From Athripsodes cinereus (Eukaryota > Arthropoda > Insecta > Trichoptera > Leptoceridae): a stretch of DNA of 64,000 nucleotides. Below, one piece after another: positions 1 through 15,100 of the stretch. Numbering within the stretch: position 1 is the stretch's first letter; every line of letters starts with the position of its first letter. The notes beneath the pieces are model-generated. The model saw only the letters and a list, made by a program, of their open reading frames with translations, did no database searches and was not told where the DNA came from. The DNA lies in assembly GCA_947579605.1 (NCBI GenBank), contig OX388312.1, forward strand, positions 19,367,313-19,431,312, written 5' to 3'. The translations under genes and the position numbers were made by a program.

Positions 1-2845
1 CTATAGAACACTATCACAGACAATTGTATTTATATAATTTCTGCAATATTTATATCAATCAGGTACACACAGTCGCATCAATTAAAAAAGTCAAAACTTG
101 AGTTATATAATGGTCAATAGTCTCATGAAATCGACAATTTTCAGAGCTTTTCAACACAAATTTGGGCACAAATAGAATTTAGTGAGATTATTTATAAAAT
201 TTCTGTCTATTTTTCTATCGTATATAAAAATGCATAATTTTGCATTAGTAATAACAAATTTGTTAGCTATTTATCAAAATATCAAGGAAACTATTTTATA
301 TTTCCAGACAACATAAATAATCAATAATATCGTAAGCCTTCATCACTGAGACAAATAAAAATTCTTTGTGGAGACATTTGAGAAGTCATTCATAAAAAAC
401 AATAATATATTTATTTATAATTATGTCGTCTAAAATTTTTATCTAATGTCAAACTGTCACACCACAATGCATTCACCCACACCCTGACATCTTATCATAC
501 TGACATCGAATAGAATCTTTGCATAAAAACTCATTTTTTGTGACAATGAAGACAAAATACTAAGAAACAAATACGAATCGACGTCTGAATTAAAAAAAAA
601 ACTGCAGGTAAAAACATCGTGGACGAAATAAAAAAAACGAATAAAATTAAGCAGCTTTTAAATGTGTTTTTCGGTTGATCTACTAAAATCTAGTAAATGC
701 GAAAAAAAATATTCACTCAGGTAAACGGGGAACGTAGAATGATGAAAATAATAATATCATAGAAACACACCGGTGACGCCAACAAAAAAAAAACGCGTAA
801 ATTCACAAAAAAATGGTTCCAATAATCTAACCCGGCAGTTGGTGGCGTGCTGTTATGTTGAACCCTTATTAATGCATCCAACAAAGAATTTATAAAAAAT
901 ACTAAATTTATACAGAGAATTGCATTGGTAGGGGTAGTTTTTATTGCAAAATTTAAACAATCCTACCTGCGTTTTTTTACGTATATATTTAATTCTTATT
1001 CCATATTAAATATTTTTTATACAAAATTCTAAGTAATAATAATGATAATAATGACAACAGTAAGGGGTAGAATGATGTGTTCAAAAATTGAATAAAAAAA
1101 ATATAGAATCGATCTTTTAGATTGTGCACATTTCCGGCACGTCCTACTGCCTACAATACATAGCACACACACACATATTGCTTAGATCTACTCCTTTCGA
1201 TTTAATTCTTTGATGAAATACTACTACATTTAATATCTGGTACTAAAAGCTATGCAATATTATATTCCGTACATGTTATACTAAATTCTATTGTTTCCGT
1301 CTAGACCGGTTTCATATTTCAATATTTTTTTTTATAAATAATAAGAATTCGGGTTACACGTAATTATAACGTTGTATGAATTTCACTATTAAATAACATA
1401 TTTTCACTTTTTTGTGGATAAAAACGAATCTGTATAGTAACTTTTGTTGCATTATGGTTATTAAATTTCATCGCGTTGAATAGAGTTATTGAGAGAATTT
1501 TCATTCCAATATTAGATACGCATATACTGTATAAAATACTTTTTCCTACCAATCAACTGAAGTTTGCATAAGATTGGATTAACTAAATAATATCTTATTT
1601 GTACCAACTACATAATAATAAATAAACTTGATAAATATTAAAACATTTTTTTTATATTTTCCCGCCATTAGACTGTAAATATTTTGTGTGATCATGACTG
1701 ATCATATGGAACATTATCTGGTTGTATAATACTGAGAGGTGTGGGTGGCAATTCTGCCGCCGCATTAATAAAATAGTGATAGGATTACAACATAGTATAT
1801 ATGAATAATTTTATAAAATGGGCGAATTTATCGCAGAGGCGTGATATCCTTCAACCTACCTATAGATATTTAACACTGCATACTAATTTTACACTTTTTT
1901 AGGTTCAGTGATAAACTTTATACAAATAACTATTAACTCGAATAGTACCATCACCAAAACATTAAAAGTTGGCCTAGTTAAAGTTGGCAAAACCCAAAAC
2001 GAAACTTAATCCTTTGAAAATATTTATGAAACAATCCGAAATCTCATTAATGTAAAATCAATCTCATTAGCACACTATTGCTTTGTTTATAATTTCAGCA
2101 TTAACTTTATAATAATTTCTAAACATTGTTTTAGTAACCATGTATAATTATTATATTTTATGAGCTTTTCGCTACCGCAGTTTCGATGGAGCATCCACCA
2201 TTAACGAGCGATTGTCTAAACATGAACTATTGCGTTTGGAGTCATGCTAAGTCATTTTTTTTCTTTTATTGTATTGCTCATTGTCAACGTTTTCCCATTT
2301 CCACCAGTTGTGTAGAAAACTGCTGAGTGTTTTACTTCTATAAATTAATATTATTTTGTTTATAAGATGTTAGAACTATTTCCAATATTATCCTAAATAT
2401 ATATTTTCTAATAAAGGGATATTTCGCTATATAGTCTAGTCCTGATTGTTACAATAAATTATAATAATCAGCAATATCTTCTTTTATTCTCTCCTTCGAT
2501 TCCAACCAACTTAATATTATTATACGAGTATAACATAATATTATGTATTATATAAGCAGATAATAATATTATAATTGTACACATATTATATGTATGTATA
2601 TTCTACATATATGTATGAAGAGGGGAAGAAGAAGATGGGGGATGCATGTTTGGAGAAGGGTAGGGAATGCTACGGGTAAACTAAGATCTTTCAAAACCTA
2701 CCCTTTTATTCCGTAACGGGGTGCTAAGCGAGCAACATATGTGCGTGAAATCTTATTCAACCAACGGAAACATTCTACAACCTCTTTCGTAAACTTGTGT
2801 TTATATTTGTTTTTTTATCGAGTGACTTTATTAAAATTTATTTCA
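1..2845. other. Upstream non-coding region of the POU gene
   Basis: No coding exon or recognisable repeat was found here. The stretch is very AT-rich with homopolymer runs. About 2610-2760 is less AT-rich and purine-rich and lies just upstream of the first coding exon, so it is the best place in view for a 5' UTR or promoter, but no core promoter motif is convincing. A splice-acceptor-like TTATTTCAG ends at 2845, so the coding exon may begin at 2846 and be joined to an unseen upstream 5' UTR exon. Confidence 0.4.
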
Positions 2846-2872
2846 GTGACTTTAAGTTAGTTCTTTTTTAAA

Positions 2873-2984
2873 ATGGTGATGTTATCTACATGCAAGATGA
2901 GAGGTCAATTAAATTTAAAACCTCCCCCAGAACACAACAATAATCAAATTACCAAACATTTGCTACCATCCTACACCCGCTACC
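2873..2984 (+). CDS. nub: POU gene coding exon 1 (start exon)
   Basis: Encodes 37 residues from [20 protein letters not shown] to YTRY, then one base of the next codon. The donor CTACC|GTAAGTTT is near-perfect consensus. It leaves phase 1, which matches exon 2. The N-terminus carries a basic/hydrophobic stretch followed by PPPE and NNNQ, typical low-complexity sequence for this protein class. An in-frame stop 15 nt upstream makes this the first usable ATG. Confidence 0.7.
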
Positions 2985-5900
2985 GTAAGTTTCCAGCAAA
3001 TTTTCATTCGATTCAATTACCTGAATATTTAACGAACCAATCAAAACAGACTTAAATTAATATGTAAACGTTTTTTAAATACCCATATGAAGTTGTGTAG
3101 AAAAATAATCATTAATTTATTTAAAAAATAATTGACGTTGGCTCTACATTCTTTTAAATAAATTTGCCTTGTATGTACTTTATTGGGTATATTTTCGTTA
3201 GATTATGTACTCTGAACTTTTAGTTACTAGTTATATATGCAATACAAAAGTATATTTTTTGCAGTTTTACATTTTGCATTACATACTCCAATTTGATCTT
3301 ATTTATTTATTACCGGCAATCCACCCGTAACGAGTGATTTGTGAAATTCGATATGTACCTACTTGGATTTTAATTAATAATATATTTTCTCAATATTTTT
3401 AATTGAATCTGTAGATGTTTTTTTTTTAGTTTATATGTTGTGAGATTGACTTTGTTTAATATTTTATTTTCTACATTGTTAGATTTGTAAATTAGCGTTG
3501 TTTGCAAGTTTGATTTGTGGAAGATTACTCAATCCCGTGGAGCACCCGGTAAAGAATTGGTCTCCCACTCTTCTCCGTAAGTTTTCGAGTGTCCTGTAAA
3601 AGGCAGGTGTTCGAAAAATTAAGACATTTTACATCTTAAATTCAGCGATGAGGTTTGCCACCCATCCTGAATGTCTTTATTTTATATTGGCACGGAGAGG
3701 ACAGCTTGCATGTTTCTTACATGCAGCTGATCTGCTGGCTACCCCACTTGTGGGATATGCCGTGATGGTATAGTAGTAGTAGTAGTAGTAGATGCAAATA
3801 TTTCCAAATAGGTATTAGTTATATTTAAAATTTTGGACAACAACTAAACAATATGCCTACCTGATCACATCCTCCAGTCATCCTTATACTCGTAATATAT
3901 TAAGTCATATTGGTGAAAATATGTATATAATATGATAGCATAATGTTATTATTATTATATTTTATGCATTTAGAGTGATAAAATTAAGATCGTATGTCAC
4001 GGTTTAAGATATTTTTATAAATATTTTAAATATTTTTTCATAATATGTACATTAGGGTGGAACACTTTTGTATGAAAAAAATTTTTTTTTCGAATATCGA
4101 ATTGGAATACCAGGCAAAAGTTGCCTTATATAATTGTAAATAACACCCACTAATTTGGAAGTTCTAGCTCAACAGCAAGAGGTCCCGCCATAGACTTGAA
4201 ATTTCAATTTTTAAGTTTTTACAGACGCTTTGTTAAGTACACCCTATTAACAAAATATTAACTAAATATAATATGTTATGCATTTATATGATAAGATAAA
4301 AGTATATTTTAGTTAATAGAATCATTTATTTCAAAAATATACACAGTTTCAGAAAGTTGTGTCGGTATGAATAACGTCATTTTTCATAACAAAAATCCTT
4401 TTTCGTCTCAAACTTTGGCATGAGCTTTCGAGACGCTAAATTAGATTTTACAAAACCCTATCTTCTTGTCTTATCGCATACACGTAGAGCTGCTTCTATC
4501 ACATCTTTTACTGATCTTTCCACAGCTTGGGTGTGGTAAGGCAGTCTCATCAACTCCAAAAACGATTCTCCTCCATTTTCAATAAGATGTTGTATCTGCT
4601 TATCGGAAATATTCATCAGTATTGAGGTTTCGTATTTATTTTGTTGCCAGTTTATCAAGTCTATGTAAGAACTTGCATTTAAGTCCACTTTTGGCACCTC
4701 AAACATGCGCGAAACAGAATTTTTATTCACTTGACGAGCTTTTAAAATGCGTCTGGCAGCTAATTCTCTAATATGCTTACGCGTATCTGTTATCGTACTC
4801 AAAAACAAGTTTTCTGGATGAGCAAAGTATGTAACTGTTCCGAAATAAAACAGGGTCCACAATCGCTAACAATTCGTTCGACAAATAACTAGTGCTGTCA
4901 ATGAGCTTCCATAAATGTTTTGAACCATCTTTAATGCTATACCAATTTGACCTGCAAATGATTTAGATCCTGCTATAGGGCTATCCAAATAGGAAAACAA
5001 AGCGTCAATAGCAACTCATTGGCGTATAAGAGACAAATTATCCAATGCAATGGTTGAGATAGTCTATTTTCCAAAAAACCAATCACGCCTCCCACATTCC
5101 CTGTATTTGTGGTTGTTCCATTACATCCAACAGTCATTATGCTCTCTGGTGATATATTTTCAGTCGTCAAAAAGCCGTGGATAGCTCTTCAATATTTCTC
5201 GCACTGCCCGATGTTGGAAACACATACCCAACATAAACAGAACCTGGTTCTTTAATAATCGAAACATGTTCCTCTTGTACAATCACTTTATATCTCTTCG
5301 ATCTTTTTAAAACAGTTTTAGCCGTCTGGTTTTTCCTTCCATCAAAATATAAGTCAGGAATTTCTGTTACTCTTTCTTCTGTTAAAATTTGCTCGCAAAC
5401 TTTCTGTCTTATTCTTCTGAGTTTCATCCTGCCCACGACGTTAGTCGACTGCGCCTCAGAGTCAGCATCAGAAGCAGAATATAGAACATTTATGATACGA
5501 TAACCGCCGCAGCTCGGTCTGATACTCCGTATCTATCGCATACAATCGTCAAACTATGAAGACTGGCATCCGTGAGCTTTATAGGCTTTTAATCCACTTT
5601 GTTCGCGGTGTCAAGACCATCTGCGGCCGACGAACAAGAAGGAAGGTCAACATTAGAACTAACTTCAGATCTATTTAGCCTATATAAAGAAAAGGAAATT
5701 TCTTTAATTCTTGTATTTGAATTATGCCTGATTTCTTGTTTAAGAGCACGTAATCTTCTTTTCTGCAATTTTTTACTCTAGATAAGATCCGTTCTTCCTA
5801 AAACCATTTGTCTGTTAGTGCGTTGGTCTTAATTTAATAATAATTAAAATATTTGCTCCTCTTTTGGCACTTAATTTTCTCTCAAACAAGTACAGTTTAC

Positions 5901-8900
5901 AAATTCTTTACATTTACATGCAGCTATGTCAAGAAGCTTTGCACTTTGTACTCTGAATTCTTCTACCTTTCTTTCCTTTAGTTTCTTCAAAGACTTTTTC
6001 AAATTTCAAACAAAATCAAACAAATCAAATCAAAACATTTTGAGTGATATTTTTTAAGTAACTGTAAAACTCGTTTGTGTGTAACAATTGAAATAGAAGA
6101 TTTTATTCATACCTAATTCTTCTATTTTTGTTTCAACTGTTTCGGCACTTTTCCAAAAATGTAGGTTATTTTGTGGTGTTGTTCTTTATTTTTAAGTCTT
6201 GTCGAACCCATTCAAAGAATTTCATAACATTGTCATACGTAAGTAGTATATTCTCCTTGAACTCTGCACTTTCACCAAATATCGGACATTTTAACTTTTG
6301 TCTTGTAGAAGTCATATTTATACACTTAAAAAACGTAGGTACATCAACTAGTACCTACTGGTGAAAATAATTGACGGGCTACCTTCCACCTTGAGACAAT
6401 ATTATCGACTCTAGTTGAAACGAAACACTGCAAATTCGTAGATCGAAGCGTGCTGTCCCCGCTTTGTTCCGCACTTTGCTCAACTGTCCCAGTACCAAAG
6501 TATATTAAAATGATGAAATATTTGATTGCAACTGCTAGTTATCTATATTTGAATATGTTTTTGAATAAAGTAAACCTATTTTAATAAGTTCTGTATTGTT
6601 TTGTAGGCCGCACAAATAGCCCCTAAATTGTCCTTTTTGTAAATATTCGATGTCTTGTCGGGGGCTCTTACCGTTGTCTGATAATTTTTATATTTTTAAT
6701 GCAGGCAATTGATTGCAAAAGGCAACTAAATACAACTATTCCAAATCAAAATTCGAGAAAAAAAAATTTCGTTCCACCCTAATGTACATGCCGTGTATCA
6801 AAAACTACAGAAATAAATAATTACTATTATTTATGTTTTCAAATTTCATACTACTAATTTCAAACTACTGAAAATGCTAAATCACAATTTTGAAAAATAT
6901 CAAATATTTCTTGATTTTTATCAGTACGAAGACAATAACTTGCGTGTCTATTACATGCAGTCAGCTGGCTTCCCCACACGTGAGAAATGCTGTGATATGT
7001 ATATGTGTATCTTTTTTAATGTAGGTATATAAAAAACTAATATTGTGTCAATATAATTTAGAATTTCTAAATACACTCGAAATCGGGAGATTTATTTGTA
7101 AACAAAATAAGTACACATAATAATTATTTGCAATACCTACAGTTTTCAACAATTAATGTTTTTATGTATTTTATGTAGTATAATCAAATTTAAAAGGTTT
7201 TGAAATAAAATTAGGTTTAAATTATGAATACCAATATTATGACCCTTTTTTTATTTTGAAGTTATTTTGTGAATTATTTTTTTATTTTGAAAATTATTTA
7301 CATAAGTTTCTTACTGCTAGTCTACGTCTCTCCGCTGCAAGCCTCTCGATATAGGCATCTTCCAAACTTTTCCATTTTTTCCCACCACTCGGACAAAGTC
7401 GTATGTACAAATTAATCAAATAGGGTATTTACACAATATTAATACTTTTTCACTACATTTCTGCAAAACATCCATCCACCATACCATCATGACATATCCC
7501 ACAAGCGGGGTAGCCAGTAGACTAATCTCATATAATAAACAAGCAAGTTTTCTTCTCCATGCTAATAAAAAAAATATAAATTCTGGATGGGATACAAAAC
7601 ATTGATACATGGGTGTACTCTATCAAAGTACTTACATACTAAATTGATATTCCACTATAGGTGGGTATGTAAATAGGTAGGTTGGTAAGGAAAGCACATC
7701 ACGAACGTTCGTCATCATATTGGTACTAATATAAATAAATCATAATAATAATATGTATGTATGTATAATACAATGTAGGTAGGTACCTATCTCTTACCTC
7801 TGACCTTTGTGTACTTAATTTATAATTCCATTAAAATCGTGTTTCTGCCTCACTACATTTATGATGTATTATTATTACTATTATTGGTTAAAATTATTGA
7901 AATCATATTAACCACACCGTACCACAATATCCTCGCGCCGTACGCTTCTTGACCACTCACCATTACCTATTCACTCTACCAACAGCAAAAAATATTATGC
8001 AATGTACCTACCGAGAAAATCGCCCAGTTGACAATTGATCACAATGTGCAAATTTCTAAAAGAATTATCGCATTACTTTTTACAATACCAACTACGAATT
8101 GTATTACATCGTATGTATCATAGTAATTACTTAATATTGTTTATGGAATGGAATTACAGACACATTTTCATTCAATTTGTATAAATTTCTAAATCACAAA
8201 TATTTTTTAAACAAGTTCTTTAAAATTAGTCATTATTTCAAATAAAAACAAATTTAAATAACAAATCCATATAAAAACAGATATAAATTATAGATTGTAT
8301 TTTATATTATTTTAGAGCAATCAATATAGGTATATGATATATTTCAAAATTGGTTATATTTTCTTATGCTGTTGTTCGCTTCTTGACAGAGTATTTATTG
8401 CTTTTTTTTCAGATTATTGAGACGCAAATTAAAATACTCAATTCAAATTAAAAAGAAAGTATAATTCACCATAATCAAACGCACGTTACAAATGGACTGC
8501 TTGTACAATTTACTTCCTATTGATATCAATAACATTGTATTATACTCCTAGTTATATTATTATACATATATATTGCATACAGTGTAGGTATATGAGATTA
8601 TCATATAAAATATTACCATTACTGTAGCATGCAAAATGCCTGACATTTCGGAATAACTTGATATTAATGAAATGATAGAGCGCTCGAGGAGAGATGGACG
8701 AAGAAAGTGTCTGTGAATACAACCCTCTGCAAATTATCACTCTTTATGCAAAAAAAGAGCTGCGAAATAATTTATTTGTAAATTGGTATTGAAAACGTTA
8801 CAACTTATAACGAATAAAATATAATATGCTCTTATGAGATTTTTTTATAATAAGCAACATACATTTACGAACTATGAAATGTTAATATTTATTTACAGTA

Positions 8901-9090
8901 AAAAATCGTACTTCGTGCATTAAAATGTGTCTATAACTCTGAATATTCTTTGGTAATTTTTTTTTTATATCATGATCTTTTTTCTATGATAAATAAAATA
9001 GTTACCTATACTTTTATATTCTGTGACAATTTTTGTGAAGGGTGTATAAGGTTGTATTTGGGTTTATAACAAACAAAACCCAGATATATC

Positions 9091-9148
<58 letters not shown>

Positions 9149-12100
9149 GGTAGAAATGTCTCAACAGTAGAAAACTCAACAAGTAGAAATGTCTTATATT
9201 CGAGAAATTGTTTTGTGCATAATGTAAATATACCAATATTGTAATTTTGGTATATTTACATTATGCTTTAAAAACACAACAGAAAGTGAAATATGCTATA
9301 CCTATTATAATAATCGCACTGTTAGAGGCATTAAGTTGTCTTTGTTACGTTTAGTGGTTATTTAATTCGAAATATTTATTTTTGGAATTGAAAAGAGGTA
9401 AATTAATTTTATTCACTAACTAAATATTTAATACATGAAGGGAACCGTCTATTTTTTACAGTTATTTGTTTGTGGAATTGATAGAGTGGAGTTTATTATG
9501 CGTAGGTATTACCAAAATTTTAAAAAATTTCGACTTATTGAGCTATACTGGATACTGGAATATTGTTAGCGGTGTAGTTACCATTATACCTAATGTTAGG
9601 TCGCTATCAAATGTCAGATTATAATTGAATATTATATAATGACGGCCGGCATTGTGTGGAAACCTCCAAATAATTCAATAATTATTATTTCATACACAAA
9701 TACAATACATTCAATGCCTAATACATTTATTATAATAATAAAAACATATTCACTTATTTATTATTCCTAGCACCTGTTATATGGTATTTTATCAACTACA
9801 AACAATATAGTATAAACACTCATACTTATATGGATATTTTTATTATGTAAAACCACCCAATAGGGATAATAATATTTTTGTGGTTAACAACTTTTATTGT
9901 TCAATGACGAGTAACGAATTTTTATAAAACGCAATATTAATGTATAATATTTTATTAAGTTTAATAATTGTATTTAAATACATATTTCGATATAATTTGT
10001 AAAGCTTTTACTGAATGATAGTTCTGTAATATTACTGAAAGTTCGTTGAAAACCACACACGTCATACGTAACGAGTGATGGGAGTATTGTTTATAAATCA
10101 AATATCAGAATGAAATTTTTGGATAATGAATATTGAATTGGAACTATTTTCATATATGTATTTTTTTCCTATTGTAGTTGCATGTGTAATATTTTTATCC
10201 AGTCAATAATAAAATTTTAATGGAAGCTATTTTTTACACGAGAGAAGAGAAGTGTAGTTGATGATATGTGTAGGAGTGGATGAAAGTTAAGAATGAAGGG
10301 TATTCACGTGGATATTGGCATATCCTTACCTTCATTAAATATTCACCATCCACTTTGCATCGCAGACACTTGAGTGGTGTTTTATGGGTAATGTAATGGT
10401 ATAGACTGCCCGTTGCCCACAGTAGATAATAATATGTACGTATCATAACGCAATACAGTACAACATACATGTATAGCACGAGCCCATCACCCATCAGATC
10501 CTATTACGTACAACAACTTACTAAGAAATATTCAGAATACTTTGCAAGGATCAGGGCTCTGAATAACAAACAGTTTGATTTCTACATTTTTACATATCAT
10601 TCACATTCATATCTCGGACATAAGAAAATGTTTATGATATCATTTCATTCATTTTCATATAACTATACCTTTCCTTATTCATTGTGTTTGATTTTTTGTG
10701 TAATATAAAATTTATTTCATAAATTACCGTAGATTTCTACGTTGTGAGAATTTGATTTACGAAAAATGTTCAAGTTAAATTTCATTTATGTCGATTCAAT
10801 ATTTCAAATTATGCGCGCTGTGGTTCAGCTATATAGTAATAAAAAATACTTATATGAAATTGGATGATAATTAAAGTTTTATATTTTTATCTCGATGACG
10901 TAAGCCTTGTTTCAGCTGTACAAACAAAAGGACGTTGTGGAATGTTATGGAGTTATTCAGTAGCAATACATACATTGGTAGGTAGTAGAAGAATGAAGCT
11001 AATAGATACTCGTATAAGACAGAATAGGGTGGACATGTCACCGATAGGATTAAGGTCCCCGCTACACCCCTGCGCCCTGCAGCACCAGCTGACCAGTGTT
11101 TTAGAGCTGTATTACTTTAAACGGCTCCCTTGAGGGTCACTTCTCAATACGCCACCATTATTTTTCAACCCCCCACACTAACACCTTCGACTGTAAAGAA
11201 AGATCTACCCAACATATCTATATCTACATACGAGTACGCACCTACACAATATCTACATAACATTACGACATTCCACACAGAACGCATCACCCTCATAACA
11301 TAATATCTTATTTGCAGTTAAATAAGGAAAAAAACGTTTCCTCTTCCATAATAGCATTGCATAATAGAAAATATTCCAAGAGAATTATACATTTTACAAA
11401 AAAGCTTTTTCAAAATAATGTAAGTGGGTAATATAACAACAAATTACTACTACTGCAGTCACCAATTGTAACCGAAAGTCGTTATTGAAAAATATCAAAT
11501 CTATAAACATTCGATCTTTTGACCTTATATTAAAAATTCGCAAATAAATCAATATGAGACATTAACTCTTAGAAAATCTAATTACAACATTCCAATACTA
11601 CAATCGACGCAGTGCTCTATATTATATCAGTGTAAACTAAGTAGGTATAGTATGCGTATATAATATTAGCTATAAACCAAATAGAATCTTCTTATAATTT
11701 ATGTGAATATAGTTTTGACTTATCTTTTAATTAAAGCATAAATTAATTGTTGGTGAAGTAATCTTAATTAATATCATTTAATGCTCTTTAATACGGTTAC
11801 TACATCACTTTGCTTTAGTATTATACTGTAATTCCTAGTAGTGCACGCATACAAAACAATATTATATTACTAGTGTAGTTTCACGCAGCTTCGATTAGGA
11901 AATAAACATCAAATTGACAAATGAACACTTATGTACAGATAACGTAAATACTTTCCAATGAAATGGCTAGAAAAAGGAACAATTACATATGTAGATAAAA
12001 ACTGGCAACACTATAATGCACAATTTTATAAGAGTCCTATCATGTCGATGATTTATTTTTTAACAGCGGTCTTTAGGAATTGTAATGTTTTGATGCGAAT

Positions 12101-15100
12101 ATTTGGTTTGAAGAATGTACATCAAGTTATAAAATATTTTTTATCTTCATACGTAAAAAATTTAAATAAATATGATGTGTTTTACTTTGTGTAAATTAGT
12201 ACGTGTGTGTATGTGTTTAGGTATGTGTTACATAAGTCTTTGTTGTGGTATTATTTTAATGTTATTGCTATATTTTTCTATTCTATAATATATGATTCCA
12301 CTGTCTCTGAACTGCAGGGCTACTCTTGACACAATCTAAATTCGATCTAAATCTAATATTGATCTTCGCGAAGAGACTATGGTAAAAAATATCGCTCTTT
12401 CGCTTCCGCGAGATAGGTGTGCAGTGTGCACGTATTTTTAACTAACAGTCACTTCGCGCGTCGTATGATTAAGGTTAAGATCGTATTTATACTTTGTCAA
12501 GATTAACCCTACAGATCATGTCTAGCGAGAGAGTGTAATATTGTATATAATTATATTGTTTTACTCCATTTTATAAAATTATATTGTTGTTATTATTTAT
12601 TGATGTGATATATACAGAACAACATGTTCAACTCTCAAACAAATCAAGATGTTATATAAACTGTACTTAATATCTTTGTCAATATATACCTAACATATTT
12701 ATATTTTTATCCTACTCTTGTCCAAAGAATGAGTATAGAGCATATTATTTTTCTGATATATCCAAACATATACACGAACGGACACCAACATTCATAAGAT
12801 TATATTATATTATTACCAAGTAAAGTTTTATACTCACTCAACTTTGTACATATCTAAGATCATTCCGATTTTAATTTGTACAGAAAGGTATATGTATGGA
12901 AAATTATAATATTATGATTTTAATATTACGTATTATTTTAATTAAAACAAAGTATTTCGTATATTTAAGTATTAGATAACAATTGAAATATTAAAATGTT
13001 AAAGACGAGTTTTCAAAACAATTCATTATAAAAGTCATAACTATATAGTGTTTTTTTTTTTTAGTATTCTAATATATGTGTTTTTATTATTATTATTGAA
13101 AAGACATCATATTCTACTGGAACAATTACAGCTTTCGGCCATTGCGATCTCAGAAAAAATATTATTCATAGAATGGTACAGTATTATGGTGTCTTAAAAT
13201 CAATCAAAATATAAAGAAATTGTCTAATGAAGTCTATCATTTTGATTCCGCCTAATATCAAGATATTTCCAAGTTATCTAACTCCTATATATTTCCTATA
13301 GAGTTATTTAGTATTGTGGTATTAAGGAAAAACCATAATTGGTAGAATTTTTGCGAATAATAAATTTCACTAGTGTAATCCGTATTATTATTCACCGATG
13401 AATGTTGTTAGTATATAGGGTATTATTATTATTATTATTATGTGTCTCGCCCGAGTGATAACCGTCCCCGGTTTACGACCCCCTGAGGGCCATTTCATTG
13501 ACAGGTGATGGCCCATCTTCTGACCATAGGTACTCCTTATTCCTTACTCCCCACCCTCGCATATTCTCCTAATGCATTATATTTTAATATTCAATACATT
13601 CCTTCTAATAATACCGCATCATAATGTACTTAAATATACCCAATAATAAACTTCATTTTTCCATTTGCAAATTTTATCAATTTCCAGTATACTTTTGAAA
13701 ATAAAATGCTGTCACGTATTATACTTTAAAATTAACTGTCCTCCGCTCCAACGAACTTTTATCTATCTACATACCTATCTATCTTTATCATCACGACCTA
13801 TCCCCTAAGTGGAGTAATAATAATAATAACTAGACAATTTTTTAAGATACGCCGTTTTGTGGCAAAACCACCGCAAGGGCGCTTTTCCGAATCATAACAC
13901 CTCCTGAACAATAGAGTCTTTTACTCTGCCCTGAACACCTCGACATTCTCCAGAGTACGCAAATCATAGGAGATTTTGTTCTACAGCAACGGACCAGCCA
14001 CACAGAAGACACGGTCAACATAATAATAATAATCGGACTATTTATATGTGGCGCCGTTTAATGATCCGTGACCATCTCAAGGGCGCCGTGACTTCTCCCG
14101 AACAGTAGTGTTTTCAACTTGGTTCTAAACGTGGTTGTGGACTGATTCACCCTCAGGTCTGTGGGCAGTCTGTTCCAGACGGATGGCGCGGCGGCTCTGA
14201 AGCTCCTTTCTGCAAATTTGGAGGTGTTCGCCGTATTGGGTTTCACGAGTTTGTTGACAGCAGAAGAGGCCGAGCGCAGCGGTCGTCTCGGAGTTTCGTC
14301 GACGGAACAGAGTTCGGTTAGACATGTGGGTGCCGTGCCGCATAAGGCCTTGTGGACAGTGAGATACAATTTAAACTCCACTCTCTCTGGGACCCTCAGC
14401 CAATGTAGATCTTTTAGTAGTGGAGTGATGTGGCAACGCTTGTTCTCTCTGTAGATAGTCCTGGCGGCAGCATTAAAAGCCATCTGGAGGCGATTGAGAA
14501 GAGTCTGGGGCAGTCCTGTGTATATGATGTTGCAGTAATCCAGACGAGAGATGACAAAGGAGGCGATCAGACTTTTTACTGCATCTACAGATAGATTTTT
14601 GGATACGAGATGCAGTTGACGAATGTGGAAAAGGGCTGTGCTTACTGTCCTGGATACTTGGGCTTCCATGGAGAGTGCTTCGTCCAGTAAGACGCCGAGA
14701 ACGGATATTGTGCGCGATGGTGTTATGATAGTTAGCCAGACCCATCTACGAGGCACTACAAGTCTATTGACAGAGTCTGTGTTAGCAGATCTAGTGATTT
14801 TTGTCTTTCCGTTGCCTCCTCAGAAATACAGAACTCCGAGATGTAGCCAGTAGACTAACAAAGATTATTATAATATCATTAAATTCTTAGTTACGACCGA
14901 CCACGTGGTGCAATAACTATCGCAATTGATTTCTATCTTCAAAATTTTGAGTTCGGTTACCAACTGAGACACGAAGTTTTCAATAAAAAAAATTGCATCC
15001 AAGACTTAGTGATACTGTCTTAATAAATCTGAAGTTGTCTATAATTATAAACCATAGAGAATCGTAACATTCATCTACACTTTATGTGAGATTGATGCTT

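Noticed and set aside
9006..9236. Minus-strand frame with a poly-phenylalanine stretch
   Set aside because: It is the poly(A) tail of a SINE fragment read in reverse, not a gene.
14161..14454. Plus-strand open frame of 97 codons
   Set aside because: Antisense shadow of the L2/CR1-like reverse transcriptase C-terminus on the minus strand.
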